Source: Maribacter aquimaris (GTDB taxonomy: Bacteria; Bacteroidota; Bacteroidia; Flavobacteriales; Flavobacteriaceae). Taken from it: DNA of 48,808 nucleotides. The first letter of the stretch is position 1, and every line of letters begins with the position of its first letter. The stretch spans positions 1-48,808 of the forward strand of contig NZ_JABTCF010000018.1 in the NCBI RefSeq assembly GCF_014596745.1. Direction: 5' to 3'. Below are positions 1 through 8,401 of this stretch, piece by piece. Both the position numbers and the translations under genes were made by a program. Under the pieces are notes generated by a model. It was not told where the DNA came from. It did not search any database and saw nothing but the letters and a program-made list of their open reading frames with translations.

Positions 1-113
1 GTCATTCCGAATGCATATTGAGGAATCACATCCTGCTTTTCAATTACAATGAGCTTTTTAGGATTTTTACTCGCCGTAATGCGATTTCTCAGTCGTGCCT
101 CCTTCGAAATGAC
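1..113. repeat. Inverted-repeat element, copy 1
   Basis: Uninterrupted copy of the short element, starting GTCATTCCGAATG and ending CCTTCGAAATGAC. It is nearly identical to the next copy and separated from it by the 6-nt spacer TGGGAC. The window begins exactly at its left end, so further copies may lie upstream. Confidence 0.85.
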
Positions 114-119
114 TGGGAC

Positions 120-232
120 GTCATTCCGAATGCATATTGAGGAATCACATCCTGCTTTTCAATTACAATGAGCTTTTTAGGATTTTTGCTCGCCGTAATG
201 TGATTTCTCAGTCGTGCCTTCTTCGAAATGAC
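120..232. repeat. Inverted-repeat element, copy 2
   Basis: Uninterrupted copy with the same termini as copy 1 and only a few substitutions. It is followed by the spacer GGGGAG. The close match to copy 1 suggests a recent tandem duplication. Confidence 0.85.
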
Positions 233-238
233 GGGGAG

Positions 239-712
239 GTCATTCCGAATGTATATGGGAATCACATCCTGCTTTTCAATTACAATGAGCTTTTTAGGAT
301 TTTTGCTCGCCGCAATGTAATTTCGGGTCCTGATCAATTGTAGTGTTTATGCCAAAATTGTGGTTAATCTTGAAAGGAAGAATTCTATATTTTCCATACC
401 CCTGAACGGGGTACTAAAGAAGGAACGGCCTATTTTTGATTTCGTTTTAAATCAAGTGGTTTCCGCATTGGGTGGGGAAGCCGTCCATAGAGCATTTCAC
501 TTTAGTGAAAGCGGCCTGGGCGGTGTGGCCGCGGAAAGTGCGTGGATTTAAAGAAATTCAAAATCAGCCTAGCGTTTTTTGGTTCGTTTTTTGGGCAATG
601 CAAAAAAGAACAGAACACGAACTTCGGGATAGTTTATGCTTTCTTTTTCTAAAATACACCCAACTTTTTAGATTGATCCGGGATTTCTCAGTCGTTCCTC
701 CTTCGAAATGAC
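239..712. repeat. Composite element: short element split by ~350-bp insert (copy 3)
   Basis: The left half of the short element (239 to about 323) runs into an insert beginning TTTCGGGTCCTGATC. At about 680 the right end of the short element resumes (GATTTCTCAGTCG ... TTCGAAATGAC). The insert holds small palindromes, including TTTCACTTTAGTGAAA and GCGGCC...GGCCGC, and a 79-codon open frame at 472-711 that I take to be spurious. The whole 474-bp unit recurs at 837-1310. Confidence 0.8.
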
Positions 713-718
713 TGGAAG

Positions 719-831
719 GTCATTCCGAATGAATATGGGGAATCACCTCCTGCTTTTCAATTACAATGTATTTTTTCAAGGATTTTGGTCGCCGTAATGC
801 GATTATTCGGTCGTACCTCCTTCGAAATGAC
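719..831. repeat. Inverted-repeat element, copy 4
   Basis: Uninterrupted copy, more diverged than copies 1 and 2 (for example GATTATTCGGTCG near the right end). It is flanked by the spacers TGGAAG and GGGAA. Confidence 0.8.
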
Positions 832-836
832 GGGAA

Positions 837-1310
837 GTTATTCCGAATACAGATAAGGAATCACATCCTGCTTTTCAATTACAATGAGTTTTTTAGGATT
901 TTGGCTCGCCGCAATGTGGTTTCGGGTCCTGATCAATTGTAGTGTTTATGCAAAAATTGTGGTTAATCTTGAAAGGAAGAATTCTATATTTTCCATACCC
1001 CTGAACGGGGTCTAAAGAAGGAACGGCCTATTTTTGATTTCGTTTTAAATCAAGTGGTTTCCGCATTGGGTGGGGAAGCCGTCCATAGAGCATTTCACTT
1101 TAGTGAAAGCGGCCTGGGCGGTGTGGCCGCGGAAAGTGCGTGGATTTAAAGAAATTCAAAATCAGCCTAGCGTTTTTTGGTTCGTTTTTTGGGCAATGCA
1201 AAAAAGAACAGAACACGAACTTCGGGTTAGTTTATGCTTTCTTTTTCTAATTCACGCCCAACTTTTTAGATTGATCCGTAGTTTCCCTGATGTGCCTCCT
1301 TCGAAATGAC
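837..1310. repeat. Composite element: second copy with insert (copy 5)
   Basis: Near-identical repeat of 239-712 at an offset of 599 bp, falling to 598 bp after a single-base deletion in GAACGGGGTCTAAAG. The left end is altered (GTTATTCCGAATAC) and the right end has drifted (GTTTCCCTGATG before CCTCCTTCGAAATGAC). The insert is much better conserved than the outer arms. Confidence 0.8.
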
Positions 1311-1315
1311 GGGAA

Positions 1316-1427
1316 GTCATTCCGAATGTATATGGGGAATCACATCCTGATTTTTAACTACAACATGCTTTTAAGGATTTTGGCTCGCCGTAATACGATT
1401 TCTCGGTCGTTCCTCCTTCGAAATGAC
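1316..1427. repeat. Inverted-repeat element, copy 6
   Basis: Last and most diverged uninterrupted copy (TTTTTAACTACAACATGC in the centre), still with both terminal motifs. It lies about 70 bp beyond the stop codon of the minus-strand epimerase gene. Confidence 0.8.
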
Positions 1428-1495
1428 AAATATTGCGGGTAATCCATAGCGTGTTGCATTGGAATTTTAAAGATAATTAAATTGAATTCCTAAAT

Positions 1496-2530
1496 TTAAT
1501 TTGGGGTCTTATAATACTTTTTATACCAATTTATAAAATTATGGATTCCTTCACGTATAGGAGTATTGGGGTGATAGCCATAATCTTTAATGAGTTCATC
1601 TACATTGGCCCAGGTTTTTGCGACATCCCCAGGTTGCATGGGTAGCATTTCCTTTTTAGCGATAATTCCTAAGTCTTTTTCGATAGCTTCGATGAAATCC
1701 ATCAACTTTACCGAACGATTGTTGCCTATGTTATATACCTTATATAAACCGGGTATTATCGTTCTTTCTATTTTTGTTTTCTCTATTATGCGGACTACCC
1801 CCTCAACAATATCATCAATATAGGTAAAGTCACGCTCCATATCCCCGTTGTTGAAAACCTTGATAGGTTCGCCCTCGAGGATGGCTTTTGTAAACAGGAA
1901 TAGGGCCATGTCGGGTCTTCCCCAGGGGCCATACACTGTGAAAAATCGGAGTCCTGTAGTTTGTAGACCAAATAAATGACTGTACGTATGGGCCATTAAT
2001 TCATTGCTTTTTTTGGAGGCCGCATATAAACTAATGGGGTGGTCCACATTATCCGATGTCTCGAAAGGGGTTTTTTTGTTCAATCCATATACACTTGAAC
2101 TACTGGCATAGACCAAATGTTTAATACTGTTATTTCGACAACACTCCAGGATATTTAAAAAACCAACGATATTGCTATCTACATAGGCTTCCGGGTTTTC
2201 CAAACTGTATCGTACGCCAGCCTGGGCGGCTAAGTTGCATACGACATCAAAGGCCTCGGACTTAAAAAGTTCAGGTAACTTTTCGCGATCTTCAAGGTTC
2301 ATTCGGATGAATTTATAACTCCCGGAATGTTTTTTACTAGTGGTTAGTTTATTAAGTTGGCTGGCTTGTGACTTTTCGATACCCAATTCCTTTAAACGAG
2401 CGTATTTTAAATCAACCTCATAATAGTCATTGATATTGTCAAGACCCACAACGATATGTTTGTTGGCTACTAATTTTTTAATGGTATGAAAACCAATAAA
2501 ACCAGCGGCGCCTGTAACTAAAATCTTCAT
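1496..2530 (-). CDS. UDP-glucuronate 4-epimerase-like NAD-dependent epimerase
   Basis: Extended short-chain dehydrogenase/reductase that probably interconverts UDP-glucuronate and UDP-galacturonate for glycan synthesis in the cytoplasm. The N-terminal NAD-binding glycine motif is GAAGFIGF (residues 7-14). The catalytic pair is Y169 and K173 in YAASK, preceded by the serine-rich strand YASSSSVYG. The TVYGPWGRPDMA block and the 344-residue length are typical of the CapI/UDP-glucuronate epimerase group. The ATG at 2530 is the natural start, a few residues before the Rossmann fold. The gene is transcribed away from the dehydratase/Wza/Wzc block, across a 696-bp gap. The UDP-hexuronate substrate is inferred from family resemblance; another UDP-sugar is possible. 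Confidence 0.85.
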   Translation of the reverse strand: MKILVTGAAGFIGFHTIKKLVANKHIVVGLDNINDYYEVDLKYARLKELGIEKSQASQLNKLTTSKKHSGSYKFIRMNLEDREKLPELFKSEAFDVVCNLAAQAGVRYSLENPEAYVDSNIVGFLNILECCRNNSIKHLVYASSSSVYGLNKKTPFETSDNVDHPISLYAASKKSNELMAHTYSHLFGLQTTGLRFFTVYGPWGRPDMALFLFTKAILEGEPIKVFNNGDMERDFTYIDDIVEGVVRIIEKTKIERTIIPGLYKVYNIGNNRSVKLMDFIEAIEKDLGIIAKKEMLPMQPGDVAKTWANVDELIKDYGYHPNTPIREGIHNFINWYKKYYKTPN

Positions 2531-3226
2531 GCCGATATTGTATTTATAAATTCAGTGCAAAGTAAGTAATTAATAAATAATTGTTACGGATTTATTAGGT
2601 AGTCCCTTATGTGATTTAGTAGTTTGGTATGGTCTTTGGGTCGTAGGAACAAAGTACATTACGCTATGATGAATATACCATTTATGGAAACTAACAGGAA
2701 TTTAAGTGGTTATCTATTACTTTTTTTAATGTTTAAGGACGCTTGGAACAGGTAAAAAAGCATTAAACCGAGTTTATTAACACATTTACCGAATTATCTT
2801 AATAAAATTCCATCGACTTCGATTTAAGAGGTAACTTTATCTTTAAATTCGCAGCAATTTTGTGGATAGGTATGGGTAATACATATAATTTATTAATGAT
2901 ATGTATCATTTCGACAAGTGTGTTTTATGGATATTTTGGCGTATCTTATAGAATATGGATTATCTGAAAAGATTGTTTTGTAAACGATATTTGGTCTTTA
3001 TACTCCCAAGTTGGGATAAAGAAATGTTTTTTCTGTATAAAGTATATAATATCAATTGGATTATTACTAAAGGTCTATTGTGATGTGGATTTGAAAAGTT
3101 AAAAGCTTTTCAGTGTTGTAATAGGAAAAGGATTTGTGTAAAAGGTGCTTTTTGCTTGTGCACTGGCCCTAATTAATTAAAATAAAATTTGATAAGCTTT
3201 TTTAATATTATCAAGACCCAAATACT
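2531..3226. other. Long non-coding divergent region upstream of the export genes
   Basis: This 696-bp AT-rich stretch separates the divergent epimerase and dehydratase genes, and I see no gene in either strand. It must hold promoters for both directions, but I could not fix a convincing -33/-7 pair. It contains the palindrome listed at 2895-2910 and a looser inverted pair, TTGATAA...TTATCAA, at 3189-3214 just before the dehydratase start. The length suggests a regulated promoter with a long leader. Confidence 0.5.
2895..2910. promoter_or_regulatory. Perfect 7+2+7 palindrome, candidate operator
   Basis: AATGATA-TG-TATCATT is a perfect inverted repeat with a 2-bp centre, about 315 bp upstream of the dehydratase start and 365 bp from the epimerase start. 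Its symmetry fits a dimeric regulator site, but no regulator gene is adjacent. An AT-rich palindrome of this size can also arise by chance. Confidence 0.3.
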
Positions 3227-5161
3227 ATGATACAAAATTACTTGATCAATAATGCTCAACGGTATGCCTCTAAATGGTTGGTTTTAGCCATTGACTTAAT
3301 GGTGGTTGCCGCTTCTTTTTTATTGTCCTATTTTATCCGTTTTAATTTGACCTTCAATTTTGAAGTCAATAAACTATTGGTGCAATTACCTGTCGTATTA
3401 GGCATTGCATTGGTGTCTTTTTTGATTATTGGTTCATACAAAGGGGTTGTACGCCACACGGGGGTTCGTGATGTGTATAACATATTCAATGCTATTTGCC
3501 TGTCAAGTATCCTGGCCATCTTTATGATTATCACCAATAGGCAGTTTGAATTGGTTGATAATTTTACTATTCCATTGTCCATTATCATTATCCATAGTTT
3601 GATCAGCTTTGTAGCCCTGACGGCGTCCCGATATATTTTTAAATCTATCTACTCCAGTTTGTCAAGTGAATTCAAGGCGAGTAAGAAGGTACTTATCTAT
3701 GGGGCGGGGGAGTCTGGTATTTTGACCTATGATGCCATTACCAACCATACTAAAAGTAATACCAAGGTAATTGGCTATGTTGATAGGGACCCTAAAAAGA
3801 TAGGAAAACAAATCAATGGTGTTACGGTTTATGCTCCGGAAGTTTTAACGGAAAGCTTTATTCTGAAAAAGGACGTTTCTGAAGTTGTTTTTTGTATTCA
3901 ACAAATCGAACCCAATAAACTTAAGGAATTGGTTGAAGGTTTGGTCGATTTTCCTGTTCTTGTCAAGAAAGTCCCTCCTGTTGAAGATTGGATCAATGGG
4001 GAATTGAATGCATCACAGATCAAACAAGTCCAGATTGAAGATTTATTGAACAGGCCCCCAATAGATATTATCAATTCAAAAATTAGCCAAGAGGTAAATG
4101 ACAAGGTGGTTTTGGTAAGTGGAGGCGCAGGATCTATAGGTAGTGAAATAGTGCGGCAGCTATGTAAATACAATTACAAAGCATTGATTATCGTAGACCA
4201 GGCAGAATCGGCCCTTTACGACTTGCAGCAGGAATTGAAGCAGAATGGACATGTGAATTTCACACCGATCGTCGCTGATATTCGGGATAAAAATAGAATG
4301 AACAATATTTTTCAGGAATATAAGCCAAACTTGGTTTTTCATGCCGCAGCCTACAAACATGTGCCTTTGATGGAATACAATTCGTATGAGGCCATTAAAA
4401 TAAACGTTGCAGGTACAAAGGCCATTGTGGATTTGTCCATAGCACATAAGGTGGATAAGTTCGTTTTTGTCTCCACGGATAAGGCGGTGAATCCTACCAA
4501 TGTCATGGGGGCTACCAAACGTATTGCAGAGATGTATATCAGTTGTATGCAACAAGAGCGTAAAACAAAATTCATTACAACACGTTTCGGAAATGTTCTC
4601 GGTTCCAATGGGTCTGTAATACCCTTGTTTAAAAAGCAAATTGAAAAGGGAGGACCGTTGACGGTGACACATAAAGACATTACCCGTTATTTTATGACCA
4701 TCCCAGAGGCTTCCCAATTGGTATTGGAAGCAGGGGCCATGGGAAAAGGGGGGGAGATATTCATTTTTGATATGGGCAAATCGGTGAAGATATTCGATCT
4801 GGCCAAAAATATGATCAAATTATCCGGGTTACGATACCCAGAGGATATCGATATCAAGGTTACGGGATTGCGACCCGGGGAAAAATTATATGAGGAATTA
4901 TTGGCCAATGGAGAAAATACGATGCCAACCTATCACAAAAAAATTATGATCGGTAAGGTTAGGGATTTGGATTATAATTTCGTCCGTACCAAGATTGATG
5001 AGCTTTGTGTCAATAACATGTTCTTCAATGGGGATACCGTAAAGTTAATGAAGGAAATCGTACCCGAATACATCTCCAATAATTCCGATTTGTGCAAACA
5101 TGACAAAGCAACTGACGTCAAGGAGCCCAGTAAAAGTAACCTCAAGGTTTTACACTCCTAA
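3227..5161 (+). CDS. Membrane-bound nucleotide-sugar 4,6-dehydratase (CapD/WbpM/PglF-like)
   Basis: Long-form dehydratase that makes UDP-4-keto-6-deoxy-HexNAc, the precursor of sugars such as FucNAc, QuiNAc or bacillosamine. The N-terminus has about four hydrophobic segments (roughly 17-37, 50-70, 88-103 and 113-138). A first Rossmann-like domain follows (GAGESG, 159-164), then the catalytic domain with GGAGSIGSE (299-307). The active-site region has T417-D418-K419 and M427 with K431. A Met in place of the usual SDR tyrosine is normal for this long family. The 644-residue length fits. It heads the plus-strand export operon, with Wza 35 bp downstream. The product sugar cannot be told from sequence alone. 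Confidence 0.9.
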   Translation: MIQNYLINNAQRYASKWLVLAIDLMVVAASFLLSYFIRFNLTFNFEVNKLLVQLPVVLGIALVSFLIIGSYKGVVRHTGVRDVYNIFNAICLSSILAIFMIITNRQFELVDNFTIPLSIIIIHSLISFVALTASRYIFKSIYSSLSSEFKASKKVLIYGAGESGILTYDAITNHTKSNTKVIGYVDRDPKKIGKQINGVTVYAPEVLTESFILKKDVSEVVFCIQQIEPNKLKELVEGLVDFPVLVKKVPPVEDWINGELNASQIKQVQIEDLLNRPPIDIINSKISQEVNDKVVLVSGGAGSIGSEIVRQLCKYNYKALIIVDQAESALYDLQQELKQNGHVNFTPIVADIRDKNRMNNIFQEYKPNLVFHAAAYKHVPLMEYNSYEAIKINVAGTKAIVDLSIAHKVDKFVFVSTDKAVNPTNVMGATKRIAEMYISCMQQERKTKFITTRFGNVLGSNGSVIPLFKKQIEKGGPLTVTHKDITRYFMTIPEASQLVLEAGAMGKGGEIFIFDMGKSVKIFDLAKNMIKLSGLRYPEDIDIKVTGLRPGEKLYEELLANGENTMPTYHKKIMIGKVRDLDYNFVRTKIDELCVNNMFFNGDTVKLMKEIVPEYISNNSDLCKHDKATDVKEPSKSNLKVLHS

Positions 5162-5196
5162 TTTTTTAGTATAATTGCACAATAAAAGCCATAACT

Positions 5197-5973
5197 ATGT
5201 TTAAAAATATGAAGATTTACGTTCGTTCCATTGTATTATTATTGGGTATTACCTTTGTTACCTCTTGTGCATCGCGAAAAGAGGTGGTATACTTTCAAGA
5301 TACAGGGGATTTTGAAACCTTGGTAAATAATAATGATTTTGTATCCAAGTTCAAGGTAGATGATTTGGTTTCCATCCATATTTCGTCATTAAATCCTGAG
5401 GCCAGTGCACCGTTTAATCTGTTTAGAGGAGCTGGTGAAGGTGGTTTTCAAGCAGAACAAGTTGATTATTTGGTGGATCAAGCCGGGGAAATTGATTTCC
5501 CGGTAATAGGTAAATTAAAGATAGAAGGGCTTTCCCCTGAGGAACTGCGTTTGTTATTGCGAGATCGCCTTTCGGACTATTTAAAGGATCCTATTATTAA
5601 TATTCGACTTCGTAATTTTACGGTAACGGTATTAGGGGAAGTTAATAGTCCAGGTACCTATCCGGTCAATGGGGAGCAGATCACCATTTTGGAGGCCTTG
5701 GGTATGGCTGGGGATTTAACTATTCGGGGCGTACGCCAAAACGTTTTGGTCATCCGGGATTTTAACGGAACCAAGGTGTATAACCGTATTGATTTAACAA
5801 CAAAGGAAATGGTAAAGTCCCCGGTGTTCTATTTAACCCAAAACGATGTGGTTTATGTAGAACCAAACCGTTCTGGAATAACCGCTTCATCCTTGGATAA
5901 CAGGGCCAATATTGCCATTTCCATTGCATCAATCTTAATCACGTCTACAGTTCTCATACTTTCAAGACAATAA
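5197..5973 (+). CDS. Polysaccharide export outer-membrane lipoprotein (Wza/GfcE family)
   Basis: Outer-membrane export channel component for exopolysaccharide or capsule. A signal peptide ends in a lipobox with the lipid-accepting Cys at residue 24 (TFVTSC). The poly-export domain follows (KVDDLVSIHISSLNPEA onward, with IDFPVIGKLKIEGLSPEEL), then an SLBB-like segment (VTVLGEVNSPGTYPV). A hydrophobic helix near the C-terminus (about 237-256) resembles the membrane-spanning helix of Wza-type proteins. At 258 residues it is shorter than E. coli Wza, as is common in Bacteroidetes. It lies between the dehydratase and the tyrosine kinase, 11 bp before the latter, so the two export partners are co-transcribed. 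Confidence 0.9.
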   Translation: MFKNMKIYVRSIVLLLGITFVTSCASRKEVVYFQDTGDFETLVNNNDFVSKFKVDDLVSIHISSLNPEASAPFNLFRGAGEGGFQAEQVDYLVDQAGEIDFPVIGKLKIEGLSPEELRLLLRDRLSDYLKDPIINIRLRNFTVTVLGEVNSPGTYPVNGEQITILEALGMAGDLTIRGVRQNVLVIRDFNGTKVYNRIDLTTKEMVKSPVFYLTQNDVVYVEPNRSGITASSLDNRANIAISIASILITSTVLILSRQ

Positions 5974-5984
5974 ACCATATTTTA

Positions 5985-8369
5985 ATGAAAACTGATACTT
6001 CGAAGATGTCCGATAAAAGTATGGACTTAGGTGAAATGCTTAAACCTTATTTAAGGAACTGGAAATGGTTTTTGCTATCAATAATTATTGCAGTTGTACT
6101 TGGGATATTTAATATACGTTATGCGGTTCCCCAATATGAGATACAGACCAAAATCCAAATTTTAGACGATCAAAGTTCTGGTTCGGAACTTGATGTGTTT
6201 CGGGACTTGGATGTCTTTGGTGGTGGAGGAAACAAGATAGAAGATGAAATAGAACTATTGAATTCAAGATCTAATCTTATCGATATTGTCAAACAACTTG
6301 GATTGAATAAAAAAATCATAGCCCTTGGTCAGATAAAGAGTTCGGAGCTTTATAATAATCCACCCTTTAATGTAAACTTTATTGCAGAGGATTCTATAAT
6401 ACATAATTCAAAGAGTGAGTTTTTTATAACCATATCTTCAGAAACAACCTTCCAATTTTCGAATGAGGAAGATGGGCCTATGGAACCCATATCTTTTGGG
6501 AAGCCCGTTACCACAGGTGTTGGGGATGTAATCATCACCCCGAATATACCTAATATAGGAGCATATAATGGGCGTAAGTATCAAGTTGCGGTTAGTCCTT
6601 TGGCCGCAGTAGCTGAGGTATATCAAAGAAAAATTGATATTTCAGTCATTGGTGAAATGTCCAATATTATCTCTATTACATTGAATGATCCGATTATTGA
6701 AAGGGGTAAGGATATTTTAAACGCCTTGGTCGCCAATTACAATCAGAATGCTGTTAATGACAAAAAAGCCATTGCAGATAGGACTTCAAATTTTATTAAT
6801 GATCGTATTGCGGATATTTATGGGGATTTATCTACTGTAGATCAAAGTGCGGAAGATTTTAAGTCTGGTAAAGGCATTGCAGATATAGCGACCCAAACCA
6901 ATGTCAATCTTAATATAGGGGCTGCCAATCAGCAGGAATTACAAAATGCTTCGGTACAGTTGGATATTGCCTCTTCCATGAAGGATATTATCGATAGTCA
7001 GGACGGGTATGAGTTGTTGCCTTCCAATATAGGTTTGGCGGATGCCTCTATTGCGAGTACAACGGCTAGATATAATGAATTGGCCTTGGAGCGCAAGCGA
7101 TTGTTGGAAAGTTCCAATGAAAAAAACCCTATTATTGTAAATTTAGACCAGCAATTGGAGGGTTTAAAACGCAGTATGCAGTCTAGTTTGGGTAGTGTGA
7201 CGAACAATTTAGGAATGCAGGTCAATAGTTTAAGTAGCCAATTATCCAAAATCAATTCACGAATCTATTCGACGCCCAAAAATGAACGGGCCTTACGCGA
7301 TATAACCCGACAACAGCAGACCACGGAACAGCTCTATTTATACCTTCTACAAAAACGGGAGGAATCCCAGATTACCTTTGCATCCGCATCCCCAAAGTCA
7401 AAAATTATAGATAATGCTTATTTATCAAGTCAATTTCCAGTTTCCCCTAAGAAACCACTTATCTTATTGGCAGCAATGATTTTCGGGTTTGTTCTGCCTT
7501 TCTCTGTGATATATGTAAAAGATCTGATGGATAATAAGGTAGAGAATAAGGTGAGTTTGGAAAAATTAACAGGCGATATCCCAGTTTTGGCTGAGTTACC
7601 CAAGATCTCTAAAAAGGAAAATACCTTGGTACAGCTAGGGGAACGTACCGTATTGGCAGAATCATTGCGAATATTGAGAACCAATTTGGATTATATCATT
7701 AAATCCAAGAAGAAACCTGGGGTTAGGGGCAATATTATATATGTGACTTCTAGTGCTTCCGGGGAAGGGAAAACGTTATTGGCATCTAATTTGGCCATGA
7801 TCTTTGCCAATACGAATAAGAAAGTATTGCTTATTGGGGCAGATATACGAAACCCGAAAATCTATCAATTCTATTCTGGTAAAAATGTGGATAAATTAGG
7901 GAAACCCGCCCGAAATAAAGAGAATATTGGACTCACGGAATTTTTAGTGGACACTACAATTGGAGGTAAGGATATTATCTCCTCAATGTTGGCCCATGAG
8001 CAAACCGTCGATGTTATTTATTCCGGGAAAATACCACCAAATCCGGCAGAACTATTAATGAACGGACGGATGAAGGAGTTATTGGATGAGGTAGTTGATC
8101 AATATGATTATATCGTTGTGGATACGGCTCCTTTGTTAGTAGTGACCGACACCTTGTTGATCAGTGAATATGCCGATCAGATACTCTATGTGACACGGGC
8201 GGGAATGACCGAATTAAAGGTATTGGATTATCCACTTAAATTGCATGCTGAAGGCAAGCTAAAAGGATTGGCTTTCGTCGTTAATGGGGTACAGGATTCC
8301 AATTTGGGGTATGGGGGAAAATACGGTTATGGCTATGGTAAAACCACCAAAAAGTGGTGGAAATTTTAA
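5985..8369 (+). CDS. Polysaccharide co-polymerase / tyrosine autokinase (Wzc-like)
   Basis: Inner-membrane protein controlling chain length and export through cycles of tyrosine phosphorylation. The N-terminal Wzz domain starts after a membrane helix at about 27-46. A long periplasmic region with coiled-coil character follows, and a second helix lies at about 490-510. The cytoplasmic BY-kinase domain has Walker A GEGKT (593-597, K596), Walker A' with D620 (LLIGADIRNP) and Walker B VVDTAP with D713. The C-terminal tail has a tyrosine cluster (Y776, Y780, Y782, Y784) for autophosphorylation. A 6-bp hairpin, CCACCA...TGGTGG, falls in the last codons (8344-8360). The CpsB-type phosphatase at 22432-23169 is the likely partner. 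Confidence 0.92.
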   Translation: MKTDTSKMSDKSMDLGEMLKPYLRNWKWFLLSIIIAVVLGIFNIRYAVPQYEIQTKIQILDDQSSGSELDVFRDLDVFGGGGNKIEDEIELLNSRSNLIDIVKQLGLNKKIIALGQIKSSELYNNPPFNVNFIAEDSIIHNSKSEFFITISSETTFQFSNEEDGPMEPISFGKPVTTGVGDVIITPNIPNIGAYNGRKYQVAVSPLAAVAEVYQRKIDISVIGEMSNIISITLNDPIIERGKDILNALVANYNQNAVNDKKAIADRTSNFINDRIADIYGDLSTVDQSAEDFKSGKGIADIATQTNVNLNIGAANQQELQNASVQLDIASSMKDIIDSQDGYELLPSNIGLADASIASTTARYNELALERKRLLESSNEKNPIIVNLDQQLEGLKRSMQSSLGSVTNNLGMQVNSLSSQLSKINSRIYSTPKNERALRDITRQQQTTEQLYLYLLQKREESQITFASASPKSKIIDNAYLSSQFPVSPKKPLILLAAMIFGFVLPFSVIYVKDLMDNKVENKVSLEKLTGDIPVLAELPKISKKENTLVQLGERTVLAESLRILRTNLDYIIKSKKKPGVRGNIIYVTSSASGEGKTLLASNLAMIFANTNKKVLLIGADIRNPKIYQFYSGKNVDKLGKPARNKENIGLTEFLVDTTIGGKDIISSMLAHEQTVDVIYSGKIPPNPAELLMNGRMKELLDEVVDQYDYIVVDTAPLLVVTDTLLISEYADQILYVTRAGMTELKVLDYPLKLHAEGKLKGLAFVVNGVQDSNLGYGGKYGYGYGKTTKKWWKF

Positions 8370-8401
8370 GGGATACTTGAAAGAATAATCCCATTATTCC
8401 C

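Larger units (their letters stand above)
1..1427. repeat. Modular array of inverted-repeat elements
   Basis: Six copies of an approximately 113-bp element stand head to tail, separated by 5-6 nt G-rich spacers. Each copy begins with GTCATTCCGAA (or a close variant) and ends with TTCGAAATGAC, so the ends are inverted repeats matching at 10 of 11 positions. The partial complementarity extends about 30 bp inward (TGAGGAATC near the left end against GATTTCTCA near the right). Two copies are interrupted by the same insert of about 350 bp. The order is A, A, A(insert), A, A(insert), A. No convincing gene lies inside; the open frames present are short and follow the repeat units. Confidence 0.9.

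Noticed and set aside
89-343. Open frames on both strands inside the short repeats
   Set aside because: They repeat with the element period and have no gene-like features.
472-711. 79-codon open frame with a copy at 1070-1309
   Set aside because: It lies wholly in the repeated insert, has low-complexity aromatic composition and no plausible translation signals. It is best explained as a repeat-derived spurious frame.
1-1427. CRISPR array
   Set aside because: The repeats are over 110 bp with 5-6 nt spacers, which is the opposite of CRISPR architecture, and no cas gene is nearby.
4160-4717. 185-codon minus-strand open frame
   Set aside because: It is antisense to the conserved catalytic domain of the dehydratase.
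8344-8360. Hairpin in the last codons of wzc as a terminator
   Set aside because: The stem is only 6 bp, lies within the coding sequence and the VOC gene follows closely. Its repeated Lys/Trp codons explain the symmetry.
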